Positions 24,448 through 34,041 of a stretch of DNA of 64,000 bases are shown piece after piece; position 1 is the stretch's first letter, and each line of letters begins with the position of its first letter. A program made the position numbers and the translations under genes. The stretch is from JAAXPZ01 sp965215705 (GTDB taxonomy: Bacteria; Campylobacterota; Campylobacteria; Campylobacterales; Sulfurovaceae): NCBI GenBank assembly GCA_965215705.1, contig CBDCEE010000008.1:392415-456414 (forward strand). Reading direction: 5' to 3'. Below the pieces are notes generated by a model, which was not told the origin of the DNA, did not search any database, and saw nothing but the letters and a program-made list of their open reading frames with translations.

Positions 24448-25527
24448 TTGAAAGAGTTTTTCAAAGAGTACCCACTGTTTTTGTCGATCATTGCACTACT
24501 CGTATTTGGTACCTATGAACATACCTTGGCAGAGACACTGACAGGCAATCTTGTAGGATTTCTAGTGATCTTTGGTGTGATCATCTATAGCTCCATGAGT
24601 GTGGCACATCACGCAGAGCTGCTGGCAGAGAAGTTTGGAGAGCCTTACGGCACGATGATCCTGACCATGAGTGCGGTGATCGTAGAGATCGTGATCATCT
24701 CTATCATGATGCTGCATGAAGAGAACCCTACACTCGCGCGTGATACGATCTACTCAGCGATCATGCTGGATATCAACGGACTGCTTGGGTTTGCTGCGAT
24801 CGTAGGAGGCCTCAAGTACGGTGAACAGCCTTACAATGTCGACTCCTCCAACAGCTACCTCTCGATGTTGATGGTAGCACTGGGGGTGGCGATGGTGATC
24901 CCGGACTTTATTGAGCCGGCGTTTTATGATGCCTTTATGCTCTTTAATGTGGTGATCTTTATCCTGCTCTATCTGGTATTTACCCGTGTACAGCTCAAAG
25001 ACCATCGCTACTTTTTCCAATATAAAAATGAAGGAGTCCCCGAGGAGCTGCATACTCATGCACACGAAGGAGAAGAGATCAACGCCCTGTATCATACGCT
25101 GCTTTTGGTTGTCTCAATCGTGATGATAGGGTTGCTCTCTGAGATACTAGCGGTGTTTATGAGTAACGATATCGAGTACTTTGGACTCCCCCTGGCACTG
25201 AGCGCGGTAGGGGTAGCCGTGATCTCTGCATCACCGGAGCTGATCACTGCAGTCAGGGCAGCACTGGCTAACCGTATGCAGACCGTGATCAACATCGCGC
25301 TGGGTGCATCGCTGGCTACAGTGCTGCTGACCATTCCTGCAGTGATCGTGATCGGTAGGGCGACCGGGCTTGAAGTGACACTGGGGTTGACACCGATACA
25401 GGGCGTGATGCTGGGATTGACGTTGCTGGTCAGTATGATCAACTTCAGTGACGGAGAGACCAATATGCTGGAGGGGTTCCTGCATGTGATCCTCTTTAGC
25501 CTCTTTGCATTTCTCTTGTTTGTATAG
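24448..25527 (+). CDS. chaA: Calcium/proton antiporter, ChaA/CaCA family
   Basis: A 359-aa inner-membrane cation exchanger with about ten helices. The two inverted alpha-repeats are visible: AHHAELLAEKFGEPYGTMILTMSAVIVEIVII in the first half and SPELITAVRAALANRMQTVINIALGASLATVLLTIPAVIVIG in the second, each supplying the conserved ion-binding Glu and Asn. An acidic/His-rich cytoplasmic loop (LHTHAHEGEE) separates them. TTG start at 24448 with AAGGA overlapping the previous stop, so it is co-transcribed with the DUF3972-like gene. The ion could be Ca2+, Na+ or K+. Confidence 0.85.
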   Translation: MKEFFKEYPLFLSIIALLVFGTYEHTLAETLTGNLVGFLVIFGVIIYSSMSVAHHAELLAEKFGEPYGTMILTMSAVIVEIVIISIMMLHEENPTLARDTIYSAIMLDINGLLGFAAIVGGLKYGEQPYNVDSSNSYLSMLMVALGVAMVIPDFIEPAFYDAFMLFNVVIFILLYLVFTRVQLKDHRYFFQYKNEGVPEELHTHAHEGEEINALYHTLLLVVSIVMIGLLSEILAVFMSNDIEYFGLPLALSAVGVAVISASPELITAVRAALANRMQTVINIALGASLATVLLTIPAVIVIGRATGLEVTLGLTPIQGVMLGLTLLVSMINFSDGETNMLEGFLHVILFSLFAFLLFV

Positions 25528-25618
25528 GCGATAATAGCCATTTTATGGTAGCAAAAAGGTATACAAGCTATGTGTTGACCATTTTTCGATATACTTTTTC
25601 CAAAAAAAGACGGGAAAC

Positions 25619-27520
25619 ATGAAACGATTTGTAACAGCATTTTTGGTGATATGTGGGGTATTGCTTGTTGTGCCGGTAACGGCACAAGAGCATAAGTGGG
25701 CATCAGGGACATCGGGTATTGATTTTATCGATGATGCTTCAATCGTACTGGAGAAAGCGGTCAAAAAGAGCGACAGTACATTTTCTAAAAAGCTCTATAC
25801 GGACCTGTTTTATACCCCTGTCTGGGTAGACGAGAAGGGCTTGACACACTTTGGTAATGAGCTGCTGGAAGTGATAGGCAAGGATAAAACCCTACTCCCC
25901 TCTATGCAGAGTAGTAAACGCTATACACAGGTCATGGAGAAGCTCAAGGTACTGGAAGAGAGCAAAGGGGGAAGCCTCGAAGAGAAGGTAGCTCTGGAGA
26001 TGGCGTTGAGCCGTCTTTACAAATCCTATGCTGAGTATCTGATCTATGGAGGTATCAACTGGAGCACCTTCAAGACCAAGCTGTCCAAGCTCAAAAAAGC
26101 ATTGGAGGCAGATTTTGGGTGGGTGGTCTATACCCCTAAAAAAACAGCGGCATCTGTGCTCATGGATGCTATCACAGTCGGTAGCTTTAAAAAAGGGATC
26201 AAGAAAGCAGAGCCTACACGCTTCAACTATGCTAAGCTCAAAAAATACCTCTTGAAATATATCAAAATGGAGAAGAACGGCAGCTGGAAAAAGCTACCAA
26301 AATTCACCAAAAAGATCACTGCGGGTAAATCTGACAATGCTATTCCTGCTATCAGACATAACTTGGCTCTAGAGGGTGATTTAGGCTCCTGTAGAGGAGA
26401 GATGGATGCCACTGGCTATGATGACTGTCTGGTGAAGGCAGTAAAGCGTTTTCAGCTTCGTAATGGTCTCAAAGCAGATGGTGTACTGGGAAAAGGCACC
26501 TATGGACTGATAGACACCTCGGTAGCGAAAAAGATCAAACTGATCCGGATGAATCTGGATAGGATCAAGCGATTCAGACAGGGTGAGTCTAAGGTAAGAA
26601 TGGAGCTCAATATCCCCTCTTTCCGACTCAATATCTTTGATCATGAAAAGCTGGTTGATACGATCCGGGTGGTCACAGGCAAGCCCAATCACCCTACACC
26701 GGTCTTTGGTAACAAGGTACAGTATATCGTGGTCAACCCCTGGTGGAAGATCCCTGAGAGTATCGTCAAGAAAGAGATGCTCAGACACCTCATCAAAGAT
26801 CCCTACTACTATGAGAGACGAGGAAAGATCCTCAAGGCAAGCTGGAGCGAAGATTCTGAGCGGATCGATCCGGGTAGTGTCAACTGGTCAGACTATCGTG
26901 CCAAGAGTGCTCACATCCCTTATCGATTTATGCAGGTACCGAGTAGACGTAATGCACTGGGCAAGATCAAGTTCATCTTCCCAAATCAGTTCTCGGTTTA
27001 TATCCATGATACCCCATCCAAGAAGCTTTTCTTTAGAACAGACAGGGCATTTAGTCATGGCTGTATGCGTATACAGAAGCCAAGAGAGCTGCTCAAGGCA
27101 TTTTCCCTCTACAATGACAACATCAATGTCGATGCGATCATGAAGCGGCTTCAGGGTACAGAGAAGAAGATCATCAACCTCAAACAGAAGGTGCCTGTCG
27201 ATATCACCTATCTGACCGCTTTTGTAGATCCTTATGGCAATATCAACTTTAGAAAAGATGTCTATAAATACGATAAATATACATTGAAAGATTATAAGTA
27301 CACCGTAGACAGCTACAAGAAAAAACAGACAAAAAAGAAAAAAGAGCAAGCCAAAAAAAGCGCAAAGAAGAAGCAAGTAACAAAAAAAAAGTCTGATGAA
27401 AAAAAGCCCCTCTCTAAAGTAAAGAGTAAAATGCAAGATATCCAAAAACAGGATACTAAAAAACAAAAACTGAAAAAAAAGCAGGATGGCTATCAGATAT
27501 CTGAAGTCTATCCAGACTAA
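25619..27520 (+). CDS. Murein L,D-transpeptidase (YcbB-like)
   Basis: A 633-aa periplasmic peptidoglycan-crosslinking enzyme. A signal peptide ends near AQE (residues 1-23), followed by a helical scaffold domain and a peptidoglycan-binding segment KAVKRFQLRNGLKADGVLGKGTYGL (~residue 275). The YkuD catalytic domain holds HDTPSKKLFF and FSHGCMRIQKP with the nucleophilic Cys. The last ~90 residues are a lysine-rich low-complexity tail, possibly for contact with anionic wall polymers. Length and order match LdtD/YcbB. Only two bases separate it from coaE. Confidence 0.9.
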   Translation: MKRFVTAFLVICGVLLVVPVTAQEHKWASGTSGIDFIDDASIVLEKAVKKSDSTFSKKLYTDLFYTPVWVDEKGLTHFGNELLEVIGKDKTLLPSMQSSKRYTQVMEKLKVLEESKGGSLEEKVALEMALSRLYKSYAEYLIYGGINWSTFKTKLSKLKKALEADFGWVVYTPKKTAASVLMDAITVGSFKKGIKKAEPTRFNYAKLKKYLLKYIKMEKNGSWKKLPKFTKKITAGKSDNAIPAIRHNLALEGDLGSCRGEMDATGYDDCLVKAVKRFQLRNGLKADGVLGKGTYGLIDTSVAKKIKLIRMNLDRIKRFRQGESKVRMELNIPSFRLNIFDHEKLVDTIRVVTGKPNHPTPVFGNKVQYIVVNPWWKIPESIVKKEMLRHLIKDPYYYERRGKILKASWSEDSERIDPGSVNWSDYRAKSAHIPYRFMQVPSRRNALGKIKFIFPNQFSVYIHDTPSKKLFFRTDRAFSHGCMRIQKPRELLKAFSLYNDNINVDAIMKRLQGTEKKIINLKQKVPVDITYLTAFVDPYGNINFRKDVYKYDKYTLKDYKYTVDSYKKKQTKKKKEQAKKSAKKKQVTKKKSDEKKPLSKVKSKMQDIQKQDTKKQKLKKKQDGYQISEVYPD

Positions 27521-27522
27521 AG

Positions 27523-28122
27523 ATGGAGCAGTTTGCATATGCGATCGCCTTGACAGGAGGTATCGCAACGGGAAAGAGTACTGTATCAGTATGCTTTGAA
27601 ACCTATGGATTTAAAATTATTGATGCCGACAAAGTTGCCCATAAGATACTCGATAGTCAAGCAGAATCTGTATCCGAGATGTTTGGAACACAGTATCTCA
27701 CAGAAGGAAAAGTAGATCGCCAGGCACTGGGTAGATTGGTCTTTTCAGATGATGCCCATCGCAAGCGATTAGAATCTCTACTGCACCCTCGTATTCGCAA
27801 AGAGATTGCACAGCAGGCTGCAGAGCTAGAGAGAGAGCAAAAGCCCTACCTGATAGATATCCCACTTTTTTTTGAATCAGGAGAGTATGCTATCAAAGAG
27901 GTGATCGTGGTCTATGTGCCACGAGAGATACAAATAGCACGCCTCATGCAGAGAAATGGCTACAGTATGCAAGAAGCCAAAATGCGTCTGGCGTCTCAGA
28001 TGGATATCGAAGAGAAGAGAAACAAAGCCACTTATGTGATAGACAACAGTGGCGACAGAGATCAACTGGAGCGAGAGTGCCAGAGGGTAAGCAATTTGAT
28101 ATTGGCAAAAAATAGGCTATAA
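27523..28122 (+). CDS. coaE: Dephospho-CoA kinase
   Basis: The last enzyme of coenzyme A synthesis, 199 aa. P-loop ALTGGIATGKSTV, IIDADKVAHKIL, the CoA-domain segment LESLLHPRIRKEI, PYLIDIPLFFESGEY and the LID RLMQRNGYSMQEAKMRL are all present, as is the terminal YVIDNSGD. It is spaced 22 bases before dapF and probably co-transcribed. Confidence 0.95.
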   Translation: MEQFAYAIALTGGIATGKSTVSVCFETYGFKIIDADKVAHKILDSQAESVSEMFGTQYLTEGKVDRQALGRLVFSDDAHRKRLESLLHPRIRKEIAQQAAELEREQKPYLIDIPLFFESGEYAIKEVIVVYVPREIQIARLMQRNGYSMQEAKMRLASQMDIEEKRNKATYVIDNSGDRDQLERECQRVSNLILAKNRL

Positions 28123-28144
28123 TGACAAAAAATAAGGAGGAGCC

Positions 28145-28903
28145 ATGCAGGTAACCAAATACAATGCCAGTGGGAATGATTTCGTCATGTACCATGACAG
28201 TCAAGCCAGAGACAGAAGCAAGCTTGCCAAGCTCCTCTGCCATAGACAGAAAGGTATCGGTGCAGATGGGTTGGTAGTGTTGATACCACACTCTGAATAT
28301 GATTTTGAGTGGGATTTTTATAACAGTGATGGTAGCTATGCCGCTATGTGTGGCAATGCTACCAGAGCAGTCGCCCACTATGCCGTGGAGAAGAAGATCT
28401 CGCTCAATCACCATGCAGAGTTTCTCACTGGGGCAGGGCTGATCCGTGCGGAGGTCAACGGTACTTATGTGATCACCGATATGCCCTCTCCCAAGATCAT
28501 CCAGCAGCAGATCGAAGAGGATGGAGAGGTCTGGTGGTTGATCGATACCGGTGTACCGCATCTGGTAACACAGCGTGAGAATGTGGAGACTTTCGATCTC
28601 GCACAGGCTAGAGCCCTGCGTCAAAAGTATGATGCCAATGTCAATATCTACACCGTGGATGAAGAGGGCATGAGGGTACGTACCTATGAGCGTGGGGTAG
28701 AGGATGAGACACTGGCATGTGGTACAGGTGTGATGGCCTGCTATGTCCGAGCACTGCAGGAGGGGCTGGTCACCGAGTCTGCCACCCGTATCCTGGCACA
28801 CAGTGGTGAGGAGCTCTACATGGAGCTGACCCACGATACCTACCGCTTCGGTGGGCAGGTGACCAAGACCTTTGTAGCGGAGACTGAGAGTATCCAGCCG
28901 TAG
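28145..28903 (+). CDS. dapF: Diaminopimelate epimerase
   Basis: A 252-aa PLP-independent epimerase converting LL- to meso-diaminopimelate for lysine and peptidoglycan. The two catalytic cysteines are in YAAMCGNATRAV and ETLACGTGVMA, and the N-terminal YNASGNDFVM is typical. A good AAGGAGG site precedes the ATG. Being next to the L,D-transpeptidase fits a cell-wall theme. Confidence 0.95.
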   Translation: MQVTKYNASGNDFVMYHDSQARDRSKLAKLLCHRQKGIGADGLVVLIPHSEYDFEWDFYNSDGSYAAMCGNATRAVAHYAVEKKISLNHHAEFLTGAGLIRAEVNGTYVITDMPSPKIIQQQIEEDGEVWWLIDTGVPHLVTQRENVETFDLAQARALRQKYDANVNIYTVDEEGMRVRTYERGVEDETLACGTGVMACYVRALQEGLVTESATRILAHSGEELYMELTHDTYRFGGQVTKTFVAETESIQP

Positions 28904-28950
28904 AAATATAGTGGTTCTATAGAATCCCTCTGTTTGGTCTTATGCCTGCG

Positions 28951-29652
28951 CTATTTCTTCCAAAGATTTATCAAGATCAGTAATGACATGAGAAGAATTG
29001 AAGCAACCATAATCCCGCCCATAATATAGATAAAGTATACAAACAGCGGGTTAAATTTGGAAAACCACCAAGAGAATATATCTAAAAATGCTGCACCAAA
29101 TGAAGAGACGATCAGCGTCATTCTGACTACAGGCGTATAGGTGGTATAGGCAAATAAGAGTGTTACTACAATCAGAAACATAGAGATACCAAACATATGG
29201 ATGTGTGCTTGCTTTGACATTTTTTTCCAAGAGTACCCTATGCCAATATGTGCCTTTATCTCTTTGTAACTCTCAAAAGGCATAGAGGGTATGGCCTTAC
29301 TCATGGTTGAGCTTTTGCTATGGCAATCTGTGCAATCAAGGCTGATAATCTCAGCTACATTCTTGTAATTTGGATCCTCTTTTAAAGCACCCGCCTTAAT
29401 CCACCTATCTACCAAATCTATATCTTCATCTTCTGTGACATGCTCATACATGCTTCCACGCATGGATCCAACCAGTTCAGGGGTGGCGTATTTATTCTCT
29501 ATTTGAGAAATAGTAGGGATATTTAGACCCTTCTTCTCGCCTGTAAGGCCAAGCCCCAGCAAGATAACGGATGAAATCGTTGCTACTATAATAAAAAGCA
29601 AAAACAGCGTTATAGCTGTTTTTGCCTGAATATTCAGTTGTCGGATATTCAT
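28951..29652 (-). CDS. Membrane-anchored protein with one c-type haem motif
   Basis: A 233-aa protein. The N-terminal helix (TAITLFLLFIIVATISSVILLGLGL) anchors a periplasmic segment that carries one CxxCH haem site (LDCTDCHSKS, residues ~107-112). Three to four further helices follow (HMFGISMFLIVVTLLFAYTTY onward), with His residues that could ligate haem b. It lies 11 bases downstream of the ethylbenzene-dehydrogenase-like haem protein and is surely co-transcribed. It probably passes electrons between the periplasm and the quinone pool; its family name was not recognised. Confidence 0.65.
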   Translation of the reverse strand: MNIRQLNIQAKTAITLFLLFIIVATISSVILLGLGLTGEKKGLNIPTISQIENKYATPELVGSMRGSMYEHVTEDEDIDLVDRWIKAGALKEDPNYKNVAEIISLDCTDCHSKSSTMSKAIPSMPFESYKEIKAHIGIGYSWKKMSKQAHIHMFGISMFLIVVTLLFAYTTYTPVVRMTLIVSSFGAAFLDIFSWWFSKFNPLFVYFIYIMGGIMVASILLMSLLILINLWKK

Positions 29653-29663
29653 GATCTATCCCT

Positions 29664-30716
29664 CTACTTGAATAGAAGTTTGATACTTCCCTCGTGGAAT
29701 ACGTGGTTGATCTGCGAGTTGTCAAATACTGACACACCAAAGTAGTATGGCTTGGTCAGATCGTTAAATTGAACATCTTGAACTTTAGATTTTGGATGAT
29801 CTGTTGTTAGTGCGCGCTTAAAGACCAATGTCCACTTGCCATCTTTGTATTGATTGCTTGTCTCCACGTCAGCGGCACTTCCACTCATTTTAGCAACCAC
29901 AATACCAGAAATTTTATCCCCAGTCTTAAAGGTATCAACAAATGGTACTTTTTGAGCATCTAAGATAAAGGGCATATTGTTTCCATCTTTATTCATAAAA
30001 GAGGGAACAGAGGATCCTTTTTTGGCATTATTTTTATAGCCGCCACCAGTTTTTTCATCTCCATGTCTACCCCAACCATGACTGCTTGGGTCTGCAACAG
30101 AGTCCACATATTGGTCGTGAGAAAGATTGAATGCTAACCCCGTTCTTACTGATTTCCAGTGCCAAATATCAATAGTTTCACCAGCTTTCCTGGTATATTT
30201 TCTACCAGCTGAATGATCACTAAAGCCGTTGTTTTTACCATCCTTTGTTATGTGACAAGAGATCGCGCATCCTTTTTTTGCAAAACCTCGCGTATTGATA
30301 TTCCAGAAAAATCCTACTTTATCCTCATAATAAGTATTGTCATGCCCTGTTTTGTCTTTTTTCTTCATCTGTTTCCATGTTCCATCACTTTGTTTTACCC
30401 AAGGGAAGCGCTCTAGACTTTTTGTTGGATCATCATATTGCATGTATACATAGATATTTTTACCATCATAGGCAGATTTGAGAGTCACATTTGTGCTTTT
30501 CATCCCTTTGTATTCTTTGGGTTTGTATGGTGTTTCTGTTAAAGCAAAATTAAGTGCTTTTGCTTTGTCCCACACTGGATTTGAAGCCTCGAGGGAGATA
30601 GGTGAAGATACCTTCATGCTCTCTAACGTATATTTTTCTCCCTTAGCGAAAGCAGGTGTACTCATTAAAAGCACACTCGCAACAGCAACTGATGAAACAC
30701 TTAGTAAAGTTTTCAT
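29664..30716 (-). CDS. Periplasmic haem-binding protein, ethylbenzene-dehydrogenase-related domain
   Basis: 350 aa from the ATG at 30716, which has an AAAGGAG site; the longer frame lacks one. A cleavable signal (VASVLLMSTPAFAKGE) is followed by a DOMON-like beta-sandwich related to the gamma subunit of ethylbenzene dehydrogenase, a haem b carrier: NPVWDKAKAL, TLKSAYDGKNIYVYMQYDDPT, GFFWNINTRGFAKKGCAISCH and DIWHWKSVRTG. The CAISCH stretch may form a disulphide or an unusual haem site (CxxxCH). Its operon partner is a membrane haem protein. The IS1595 element lies 89 bases upstream of the start and may affect expression. Confidence 0.75.
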   Translation of the reverse strand: MKTLLSVSSVAVASVLLMSTPAFAKGEKYTLESMKVSSPISLEASNPVWDKAKALNFALTETPYKPKEYKGMKSTNVTLKSAYDGKNIYVYMQYDDPTKSLERFPWVKQSDGTWKQMKKKDKTGHDNTYYEDKVGFFWNINTRGFAKKGCAISCHITKDGKNNGFSDHSAGRKYTRKAGETIDIWHWKSVRTGLAFNLSHDQYVDSVADPSSHGWGRHGDEKTGGGYKNNAKKGSSVPSFMNKDGNNMPFILDAQKVPFVDTFKTGDKISGIVVAKMSGSAADVETSNQYKDGKWTLVFKRALTTDHPKSKVQDVQFNDLTKPYYFGVSVFDNSQINHVFHEGSIKLLFK

Positions 30717-30805
30717 TTTATCTCCTTTTATTTTGACTTTTTCAGTCATGTTCAAATAGTGACATAGAATTGTTTCGTCTGTATTAACAGTATGTTAATT
30801 ATTTT

Positions 30806-31541
30806 GGGTCTAGTAAACTTTAAGAGTCCAAAAGGTATCTTAAAGCATGACTACACCGAACAAAAACAAGTACTCAAAAGGTACGCACATTTCAGAGCGT
30901 AAATTTAGGCAGTTAATTAAGTGTTTTTCACTTGATCTAAATGCATATGAAACCTCAAAGATAACTAACATATCTCATACGACTTGTAAGAAGCTATTTC
31001 AAAAGTTACGCATATACATCTACCAGAATCTACTAGAGAACAATATTGAAGATGGAGAGTTTGAATTAGATGAATCTTACTTTGGTGCCAAAAGAGTAAG
31101 AGGAAAACGTGGTAGAGGTGCAGCAGGAAAGACACCTGTGTTTGGCTTATTAAAAAGAGATGGTAATGTCTATGTTCAAATAGTCAAGAACTGCTCGAGA
31201 GCTGAACTCATGCCTATTATTGAGGGAAAGATACTTGAAGGAAGTACTATTCATACTGATGGTTGGAAAGCCTATGATGGCTTAGTCCTTAATGGCTATG
31301 ATCACTACAGGGTCTTTCATTCCAAAGATGAGTTTGTGCGAGGTAAGTCTCATGTAAATGGCATTGAATCCTTTTGGAGTTATACTAAAAGAAGATTGGC
31401 AAAGTTTAATGGACTTAGAGATGAGATGTTTTATCTCCATCTCAAGGAGAGTGAGTTTAGATTCAACAATAGGCATAATGATATCTATGCTATACTATTA
31501 AAGAATCTTCGAACAAATAACCTCTAAAGTTTACTAGACCC
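30806..31541 (+). mobile_element. IS1595-family insertion sequence, complete, 736 bp
   Basis: Perfect 17-bp terminal inverted repeats GGGTCTAGTAAACTTTA (30806-30822) and its complement at 31525-31541. The flanks share TTATTTT (30799-30805 and 31542-31548), consistent with a 7-8-bp target duplication. The single transposase gene fills the element. Confidence 0.92.
30847..31527 (+). CDS. IS1595-family transposase
   Basis: A 226-aa transposase, ISXO2-like DDE type. Catalytic residues are Asp in FELDESYFGAKRVRGKRGRG, Asp in TIHTDGWKAYDGL and the Asn/Glu pair in GKSHVNGIESFWSYTKRRLAKFNG. The N-terminal zinc-ribbon of longer members is absent, as in IS1016-like subgroups. It appears intact. Confidence 0.92.
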   Translation: MTTPNKNKYSKGTHISERKFRQLIKCFSLDLNAYETSKITNISHTTCKKLFQKLRIYIYQNLLENNIEDGEFELDESYFGAKRVRGKRGRGAAGKTPVFGLLKRDGNVYVQIVKNCSRAELMPIIEGKILEGSTIHTDGWKAYDGLVLNGYDHYRVFHSKDEFVRGKSHVNGIESFWSYTKRRLAKFNGLRDEMFYLHLKESEFRFNNRHNDIYAILLKNLRTNNL

Positions 31542-31588
31542 TTATTTTTTAATGTTCATTACATCTAAGCTTGGATACTATTTATACT

Positions 31589-32257
31589 ATGAAAGCGCTT
31601 ATCGTAGAAGATGACCAGAAAGCATTAACCTACATAGCCAAGGGTCTTCGTGAAGATGGCTTTACCGTTGATACTGCCGATGATGGGGACGAAGGGCTGT
31701 ATCTTGCTCAAAGTAATAAGTATGATATTATTATCCTAGATTGGCTCTTACCAAAGATGGATGGTATTCAAGTATGCAAGGCTTTGCGTAATCAAAAAGT
31801 AATTACTCCGATTTTAATGCTCACAGCCAGATGTGATATTGATGATAAAATAGATAGTTTAGAATGTGGTATAGATGAGTATCTCACAAAACCTTTTGTT
31901 TTTAGAGAGCTTGTTGCTGTCATGCGCTCTTTGGTGAGAAGGGCTGCATACAATCATGCAGAGAGTATGTGCTTGGATACCCTAGAGGTCAATATCTCAA
32001 AAAGAGCTGTGACAAGATCTGGAAAGTATATCGAGCTCACCACTAGGGAGTTTGACATTCTGGTATATATGCTATTGAATAAAGGTAATATAGTCACCCA
32101 TACAATCTTGCAAGAGGAGATATGGGGGAGCAATGAGATAACCTCTTCAAATGTGATTAATGTTTTCATTCATCATCTTAGAAAAAAAATAGATCTGGAG
32201 GGTGAAAAAGCCTTGATTAAAACAGTCAGGGGTTCCGGATATAAAATAGAGGCATAG
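31589..32257 (+). CDS. OmpR-type response regulator
   Basis: A 222-aa regulator. The receiver domain has the acidic pair VEDD, phospho-acceptor Asp in IIILDWLLPKMDG, Thr in LMLTAR and Lys in YLTKPF. The C-terminal winged helix has TTREFDILVYMLLNKGNIV and VINVFIHHLRKKID...VRGSGYKI. ATG 31589 is chosen over TTG 31571 because KALIVEDD starts there. It lies two bases before its kinase partner. The IS1595 element sits immediately upstream, between it and the divergent haem-protein operon it might control. Confidence 0.93.
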   Translation: MKALIVEDDQKALTYIAKGLREDGFTVDTADDGDEGLYLAQSNKYDIIILDWLLPKMDGIQVCKALRNQKVITPILMLTARCDIDDKIDSLECGIDEYLTKPFVFRELVAVMRSLVRRAAYNHAESMCLDTLEVNISKRAVTRSGKYIELTTREFDILVYMLLNKGNIVTHTILQEEIWGSNEITSSNVINVFIHHLRKKIDLEGEKALIKTVRGSGYKIEA

Positions 32258-32259
32258 TC

Positions 32260-33690
32260 ATGGAAATAGTATTTTTTATCTATGGGTTGTCTTTTTTTAC
32301 ACTAGGGGTGCTACTGTTATTTGTAAGGCCCAAAGACAGTAATCTGTTTTTTGCAAACAAAATATGGCTTTTAGGTCTTTTTGCGATCTTGCATGCTTGT
32401 GTTGAATGGATTGCTATGTATCAGCATGTCTATCCTGATACAAAAAGTTTCCTGGTCGTGTCTGAAGTGTTACTTCTGTTCTTCTCATACTTGGCACTTT
32501 TTGAATTTTCTCGCTTTATTATACGAAAGAGTTTTGAAAACCCCCACTTAAAGCTTCATTTTATCTATCATCTTTATGCTGGTCCTATTATATATGTATT
32601 AAGTTTTCTTACACTTTTGGTCCTAATGATATTGCATCCTGGGCTAAATGAAACGATTGTGGCCATTCGATATACTTATGGTTTCTGGGGTTCTCTGTTC
32701 TTAGGAATTGGTCTTTATTTTTATGGGGAGGCAATTAAAAGATTAAATCATATAGAGATGCTAAAAAAATATTTTAAACTGGCAGGCATTACTTTTATAG
32801 GCTATGCTTTTTTTGCTGGTATCATTGTCCCACCAGTTGCATATTTCCCTGCCAATATACTTAATGAAAAGGTATTTTTGGAGATAGTCCATATCCCTGT
32901 TCAAATCTTTCGTTCTATCTGTGCAGTCTTTTTTGCTATTTTGGCTACCAAAACACTGGAAATCTTCAAACTAGAGGCAAGTGAAAAACTCAATGAATCA
33001 TATCAGCAAATAAAAGAGTTCAATAGCAATGCATCTCATCAGTTAAAGTCCCCTCTATCTTCTATGAAAGTTCAGATTGATGTGACACTACAAAAAACGA
33101 GAGAGAAAGAAGAGTACAAGACTATTCTGGGCTCTATAGCAGAAGATATCACACATCTTCAAGCAATGCTCCATGACCTGCTTCTTCTTACGAGAATGAG
33201 GGATGGCAGCATTAAAGAGTCATTTAAAAATGTTGCAGTGGATACACGATTATTAAACTCTATAGACAAACATATACCTATCGCCAATGAGAAAAAAATA
33301 TCCTTGCATGTGGAGAGCCTAGATGCTATTACTATACCGGCGAATCCAACGCTTATCGAAGTGCTTATTGATAACCTACTAGACAATGCCATCAAGTATA
33401 CCCCAGAAAGTGGCAATATTACCATAAGCCTAAAGGACAATATCTTCACCATAGCAGATGAGGGAATAGGGATCGAAGAGGATAATATTCCTCTGATATT
33501 CAACAAGTTCTATCAAATCAATACTGCGAGAAGAAAAGGGTTTCATGGATATGGACTTGGCTTGGCTATCGTAAAACAGATAGCAAATCTACATAACGCT
33601 TCAATTTATATAACAAGTACCATAGGGGAAGGTACAACTATTTCTGTAAAATTTGAGGGTACTATAAAATCTGTGTCCCATAGCTCTTGA
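32260..33690 (+). CDS. Membrane sensor histidine kinase
   Basis: A 476-aa kinase. The N-terminal ~230 residues form about seven membrane helices (FIYGLSFFTLGVLLLFV, LGLFAILHACVEWIAMY, LLLFFSYLALFEFSRFI and others), resembling the 7TM sensor class. These are followed by a dimerisation helix with H-box NASHQLKSPLSSM, and an ATPase domain with LLDNAIKYTPE (N-box), FTIADEGIGI (G1) and GYGLGLAIVK (G2). It pairs with the regulator two bases upstream. The signal is unknown; the haem-protein genes nearby suggest redox or an electron-donor cue. Confidence 0.92.
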   Translation: MEIVFFIYGLSFFTLGVLLLFVRPKDSNLFFANKIWLLGLFAILHACVEWIAMYQHVYPDTKSFLVVSEVLLLFFSYLALFEFSRFIIRKSFENPHLKLHFIYHLYAGPIIYVLSFLTLLVLMILHPGLNETIVAIRYTYGFWGSLFLGIGLYFYGEAIKRLNHIEMLKKYFKLAGITFIGYAFFAGIIVPPVAYFPANILNEKVFLEIVHIPVQIFRSICAVFFAILATKTLEIFKLEASEKLNESYQQIKEFNSNASHQLKSPLSSMKVQIDVTLQKTREKEEYKTILGSIAEDITHLQAMLHDLLLLTRMRDGSIKESFKNVAVDTRLLNSIDKHIPIANEKKISLHVESLDAITIPANPTLIEVLIDNLLDNAIKYTPESGNITISLKDNIFTIADEGIGIEEDNIPLIFNKFYQINTARRKGFHGYGLGLAIVKQIANLHNASIYITSTIGEGTTISVKFEGTIKSVSHSS

Positions 33691-33804
33691 CTTGCAAAAT
33701 GATACTAAAGTTAGTGTGTCTTTTGCCTATTCTTTAAAATGAATCACTAAGCGGCTTTTAGGTACTCTTTAGAAAGTTTATACTATTATTTCACCCTTAA
33801 ATGT

Positions 33805-33880
33805 GATCGCGTAGCTCAGTTGGTAGAGCACTACCTTGACATGGTAGGGGTCGTTGGTTCGAGTCCAATCGTGATCACCA
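33805..33880 (+). tRNA. tRNA-Val (anticodon GAC)
   Basis: A 76-nt cloverleaf: acceptor GATCGCG pairs with CGTGATC (one G-U), D-arm TAGCTCAGTTGGTAGAGC, anticodon stem CTACC/GGTAG with loop TTGACAT (GAC at 33838-33840), T-arm with GGTTCGAGTCC, discriminator A and an encoded CCA. A TATACTAT-like -10 lies about 25 bases upstream. Confidence 0.96.
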
Positions 33881-34041
33881 TTTCTTTACATCAAAACCCT
33901 CAATAGACATCTCATATATTTCAGCACGTAATCCTTTTTTTCCAAAAAGTAACTCAAGTCCAAAAGTAACCCAAGTTGCATTGTCTTTTCGCGGAGTACG
34001 CTATACTATAGGATAATCCGGAATCATTCGGGAGGTGCAAC

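Noticed and set aside
27300..27500. Lysine-rich repeats as a DNA-level repeat array
   Set aside because: It is the low-complexity C-terminal tail of the L,D-transpeptidase; no regular repeat unit at DNA level.
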